Positions 8,044 to 10,765 of a stretch of 10,765 bases of DNA are shown in pieces. The translations under genes and the position numbers were made by a program. Every line of letters begins with the position of its first letter. Position 1 is the first letter of the stretch. A model generated the notes under the pieces. That model was not told the origin of the DNA. It did no database searches and worked only from the letters and a program-made list of their open reading frames with translations. The stretch spans positions 1-10,765 of the forward strand of contig JAJJLU010000123.1 of assembly GCA_023807065.1 (NCBI GenBank), in the 5' to 3' direction. This stretch comes from Isotricha intestinalis (taxonomy: Eukaryota; Ciliophora; Litostomatea; Vestibuliferida; Isotrichidae).

Positions 8044-8597
8044 TTAACCAAAATTTGGAAAACAATATTTTTTTGTAAATAATATTTAAAAAAATTATAT
8101 ACAATTATATATTATTACTGAATTAAATTATATATTATATGAATTTTTAATTTTTAAAATATAATAGAGAATTTATTCAGATATATTTTTATAAAAATTC
8201 ATTTTTTAGACATTAATATATTAATTTGTTTTTTTTATATTTAAATTCAATAAAAATTATATTATCTTCCATTACAATAATTTATATTATATCATAATAT
8301 GATAAATTAAACTTCATATCTAAGCTTTTCATTATCATTCATCACATTTCCATTTAAAATTGTTTTAAAAAAAGATTCCTAAAATCCTATTGATGCTTTT
8401 TCATTTTTATCTTTCAATGTTCTTCAATAGTAATTATTAAATAAATATTGATAAAATTGAAATATTTTTGTAATATTTATATAATTTTTTTTTATTGATA
8501 CATATAAAGGAATATTGGGGATTGTCCCCGAGCCCCATAGAAAGAAAATTATATAAATCAGTAAATAAAATTTTATTAAAAAATATAAATTAATTTT
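8044..8597. other. Convergent intergenic region
   Basis: This 554-base stretch lies between the 3' ends of the Dbf4-like and MACPF genes. It is A+T-rich with several small AT palindromes (for example TATCAT/ATGATA at 8290-8304) and no supportable gene. Its one remarkable element is the G/C-rich island at 8515-8537, described separately. Confidence 0.6.
8515..8537. repeat. Internal head-to-head telomere-like element
   Basis: TTGGGGATTG (8515-8524) equals ten bases of the right-hand telomere. It is followed at once by TCCCCGAGCCCC (8525-8536), two C4 blocks with the same 3-base spacer length as the left telomere and two of its spacer bases changed. The polarity is that of a right chromosome end abutting a left one. 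The next bases, CCCCATAGA, also resemble the real left-end junction CCCCATATA. Within it, GGGGA and TCCCC can pair around a TTG loop (8517-8529). No other such G/C block exists inside the window. Alternatives are a hairpin terminator or a joining artefact. Confidence 0.7.
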
Positions 8598-10637
8598 TTA
8601 AGTTTGACTGTATATTTTTTTTTTAAAGCATGACAAGCATATATTTAAATTACATGTTGGACAAAATATTGTTTTTTCCTTTATTATTATTAAGCAATAA
8701 TTGCATGTGATTAGATTTTGAGTTTCTTTTTTTTCGTTTGAGAAAAGACTGTTATATATATTTTTTTTAATTAGTTTAAATACAAATTTATGCTCATGAA
8801 AATTGGAAGTTTTTAATTTTTTAATACAATATTTGCATAAATCAAAATCACATATTCTACATCCAAGACAATAATCATTTTCAAGACTTCTCCTGCAAAA
8901 ATCACATATAAATTTACTATTACAAAATATTACATTTAATATATGTTCATGTTCCATTATAGAATTGTTTAAATTTAATTTATGAAAAATGATATCATAA
9001 TCTTCAAGATCAGAATCATCATCATATTCATCTTCATCATCATATAATAAATTTTTATAATTGCATTGATTGAAATCACAATCACAATTTACAAAAAAAT
9101 GTCTATTATTTTTTGGAGAAAAATAATTTTTTGTGAAATTTGAAACTAAAAAGTCTTCATGGATACAAAAAATATCAACAGTCCATTTAACTTTTATATT
9201 TTTTTTATAATTATTATTTTCTTGCGATAGATTTACTTTAAATCTAAAGCAATCATTACCTATTATTGATAATTCTTTTCTCCTTTCCCACTTACAAACA
9301 ACATCATAATATTTAGAATTAGCATTTGTTTTTATTAACCATCCGCATATTTTAAATCCATCAGGTATTTCTCCGCATATTACACTTTCTTTTATCTTAT
9401 TATTGTCAGAAATATTTTTAGTATCAGGTTCTTTATTATCATATTTAGAATCTGATTTATCCTCCTTAGTCTTATCTTTTTCTTCATCAATATATTTAAG
9501 GGTTAATTTTTTACAAATTCTTTTTCTTAATATTCTAAATGTTTTATAAGTTTCTTTTGTAATTCCAACTTTCCATATATTTGTATTTATAGAAGAACCA
9601 TTATATAAATTTTCTTCTGTAGTTTTAAAATCTTTTTCCATTAAAGAATTAATTTCTTGTAGCACAATTTCTCCATATGGTTTAAGGCATATTGATAATT
9701 TAGATTCTAATCCTTGAATAAAGCAATAAATTGGAATTAAAGTTTTATATTCAATAATTTGTAAATTATCTATATTAAAGGATTTCATCCATTTTTTTAA
9801 ATCATCTTTATAAGAATAATCTCCTCCATTCATTTTAACAGATAAATTTTCTATTTTATTTAAAGATTGAGAAAGATTTTCTTTGGAATTTTTATTATCG
9901 CTATTCGATTTTAATCCTGCTGAAAACATTGAAAATCCTCCTCCAAATTCTGCTTTTATTTGATTTTGTAATAGATTATGAAATTCTTTTTTTTGTTCGT
10001 CACTATTTGCATCAAAAGAGATATTAATTCTTCCCCCGACTATTAATTCTAATGGAACATATAATCCAAATTTTTCAACAAGTTTTTCTAGTAATATTTT
10101 TTTTTCAGTTGCATTTGAATTATTTACTTCATTTAATTCTTCATATATTTGTTTAGATAATTTAATTTTTTTAAAATCAATTACTATTCTAAATAAACTT
10201 ATTACAATTGAATGAATACAATGAATTTTTTCAGATTTTTCCTTGGAATTTTCGGAGTAATCCTCTTTATTATTATAATTTACTGATTGTTTATGCCCAA
10301 AAATACTTACTGATAAATCTAAATCAGTACTACTTAAACCTAAAGACATTGATTTTGTTTCAAATAAATTATTCGAATCATATTTTTCTTCTTCATATTT
10401 AAATTCTTCTATTAAATCTATTTCTTCTGGAGGTATTTTTTCAATTGCTGAATAAATTTTATCTATTTTTTTTTGAGGAATTATTTTTAAAGTAAAAAAA
10501 GGCCTTAATTTTTCTAAAATTTCGGCTTTTTTTGATTTATCTTTAAATACTGAATTTATTAAATCAAATATTTTTAATGTTCCACTTTCATCATCTATTG
10601 TTAAAGTTGATTGTAACGACAATGAATTTTGTTTCAT
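8598..10637 (-). CDS. MACPF (perforin-like) protein with C-terminal zinc fingers
   Basis: A 679-residue protein. Members of the membrane attack complex/perforin family oligomerise on membranes and often form pores. The domain spans roughly 95-310: FGLYVPLELIVGGRI (190-204) matches the family's YGTHY...GGR signature, although the usual Thr-His pair is replaced, and GGD (271-273) followed by W283 and TLIPIY (299-304) matches the downstream Trp and proline motifs. Residues 420-495 form a beta-rich domain of unknown type. After an acidic stretch (533-547) comes a DC1/ZZ-like zinc-binding region with Cys578/581/590/593/596/601/604 framed by His563/565 and His614/616. A second Cys cluster lies at 645-670. 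No signal peptide is visible, which is unusual for a secreted pore former. The gene sits next to the right telomere, with an uninterrupted ORF and a TAA stop. Role in predation, defence or internal trafficking is unknown. Confidence 0.85.
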   Translation of the reverse strand: MKQNSLSLQSTLTIDDESGTLKIFDLINSVFKDKSKKAEILEKLRPFFTLKIIPQKKIDKIYSAIEKIPPEEIDLIEEFKYEEEKYDSNNLFETKSMSLGLSSTDLDLSVSIFGHKQSVNYNNKEDYSENSKEKSEKIHCIHSIVISLFRIVIDFKKIKLSKQIYEELNEVNNSNATEKKILLEKLVEKFGLYVPLELIVGGRINISFDANSDEQKKEFHNLLQNQIKAEFGGGFSMFSAGLKSNSDNKNSKENLSQSLNKIENLSVKMNGGDYSYKDDLKKWMKSFNIDNLQIIEYKTLIPIYCFIQGLESKLSICLKPYGEIVLQEINSLMEKDFKTTEENLYNGSSINTNIWKVGITKETYKTFRILRKRICKKLTLKYIDEEKDKTKEDKSDSKYDNKEPDTKNISDNNKIKESVICGEIPDGFKICGWLIKTNANSKYYDVVCKWERRKELSIIGNDCFRFKVNLSQENNNYKKNIKVKWTVDIFCIHEDFLVSNFTKNYFSPKNNRHFFVNCDCDFNQCNYKNLLYDDEDEYDDDSDLEDYDIIFHKLNLNNSIMEHEHILNVIFCNSKFICDFCRRSLENDYCLGCRICDFDLCKYCIKKLKTSNFHEHKFVFKLIKKNIYNSLFSNEKKETQNLITCNYCLIIIKEKTIFCPTCNLNICLSCFKKKIYSQT

Positions 10638-10748
10638 TTTTTTAAATTTTTTTTCTATAATATATCATTATATATTAACTATTTTAAAAGGGAATTAGGT
10701 AATCAAAAATTAAATAATTGATTTTTTACAAAATAAATAAATATGGGT
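10638..10748 (-). promoter_or_regulatory. Subtelomeric promoter region of the MACPF gene
   Basis: Only 111 bases separate the MACPF start codon from the right telomere, so the whole upstream control region must fit here. On the minus strand a TATATAA lies at 10668-10674, 31-37 bases before the ATG. I see no reading frame for an upstream exon carrying a signal peptide. GGGT at 10745-10748 may be a degenerate telomere unit. Confidence 0.45.
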
Positions 10749-10765
10749 ATTGGGGATTGGGGATT
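10749..10765. repeat. Right telomere, G-strand repeat TTGGGGA
   Basis: ATTGGGGATTGGGGATT carries two G4 blocks (10752-10755 and 10759-10762) with the same 7-base period and ATT spacer as the left end, on the opposite strand. The repeat runs to the last base of the window, so the true end is probably longer than shown. The match with the left end shows that the window covers a chromosome from end to end. Confidence 0.9.

Noticed and set aside
8048..8058. Palindrome CCAAAATTTGG just after the Dbf4-like stop codon
   Set aside because: There is no loop to form a hairpin, and the AT-rich background makes such symmetry common; it is not a convincing terminator.
10208..10402. Plus-strand 64-codon frame inside the MACPF gene
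   Set aside because: It is antisense to a domain-bearing ORF and has no recognisable domain or start context.
10675..10728. Possible 5' leader intron or upstream exon of the MACPF gene on the minus strand
   Set aside because: GT...AG-like ends can be found, but the span is about twice as long as the two supported introns and no coding sequence precedes it before the telomere.

Overview
The window reads as one complete, very small linear chromosome from a ciliate macronucleus. It opens with four C-rich blocks of a 7-base telomere repeat (CCCCAAT) and closes with the complementary G-strand repeat (TTGGGGA). It is extremely A+T rich (about four fifths by eye), carries eukaryotic protein families, has introns of 26 and 31 bases, and has flanks of only about 130 bases between the outermost coding sequences and the ends. 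All four genes use the standard genetic code with TAA stops, so a Tetrahymena/Paramecium-type code does not apply. A ciliate lineage with standard code, such as the litostomes (which include the rumen ciliates), is my best guess. That placement is inference; no marker gene is present.

Layout, left to right: telomere (1-30); gene 1 on the minus strand (135-3236), a kelch-like protein with a possible ubiquitin-like domain and a long AHNAK-like repeat tail; a 55-base gap; gene 2 on the minus strand (3292-5574), a coiled-coil protein with a P-loop GTPase core and a C-terminal Hsp20/alpha-crystallin-like domain; a 1.38 kb A+T-rich non-coding stretch (5575-6951); gene 3 on the plus strand (6952-8043, three exons), a Dbf4-like regulatory subunit of the Cdc7 replication kinase; a 554-base convergent intergenic region holding a short G/C island at 8515-8537; gene 4 on the minus strand (8598-10637), a MACPF (perforin-like) protein with C-terminal zinc fingers; and the right telomere (10749-10765).

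The most unusual feature is the internal island. It looks like a right-hand telomere (TTGGGGATTG) joined directly to a left-hand, slightly degenerate telomere (TCCCCGAGCCCC). If so, the MACPF gene lies on a 2.24 kb segment bounded by telomere-like sequence on both sides, as expected for a former or alternative single-gene chromosome, or for an assembly or ligation chimera.

The genes do not form an obvious pathway. The Dbf4-like protein belongs to DNA-replication control; the MACPF protein may act on membranes of prey, symbionts or internal compartments; the other two are large repeat or coiled-coil proteins of unknown role. The Dbf4-like gene is recognised by its BRCT-like N-terminus, its motif-M-like segment and an exact C-x2-C-x9-H-x5-H zinc finger. 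It only becomes complete once the two tiny introns are removed.
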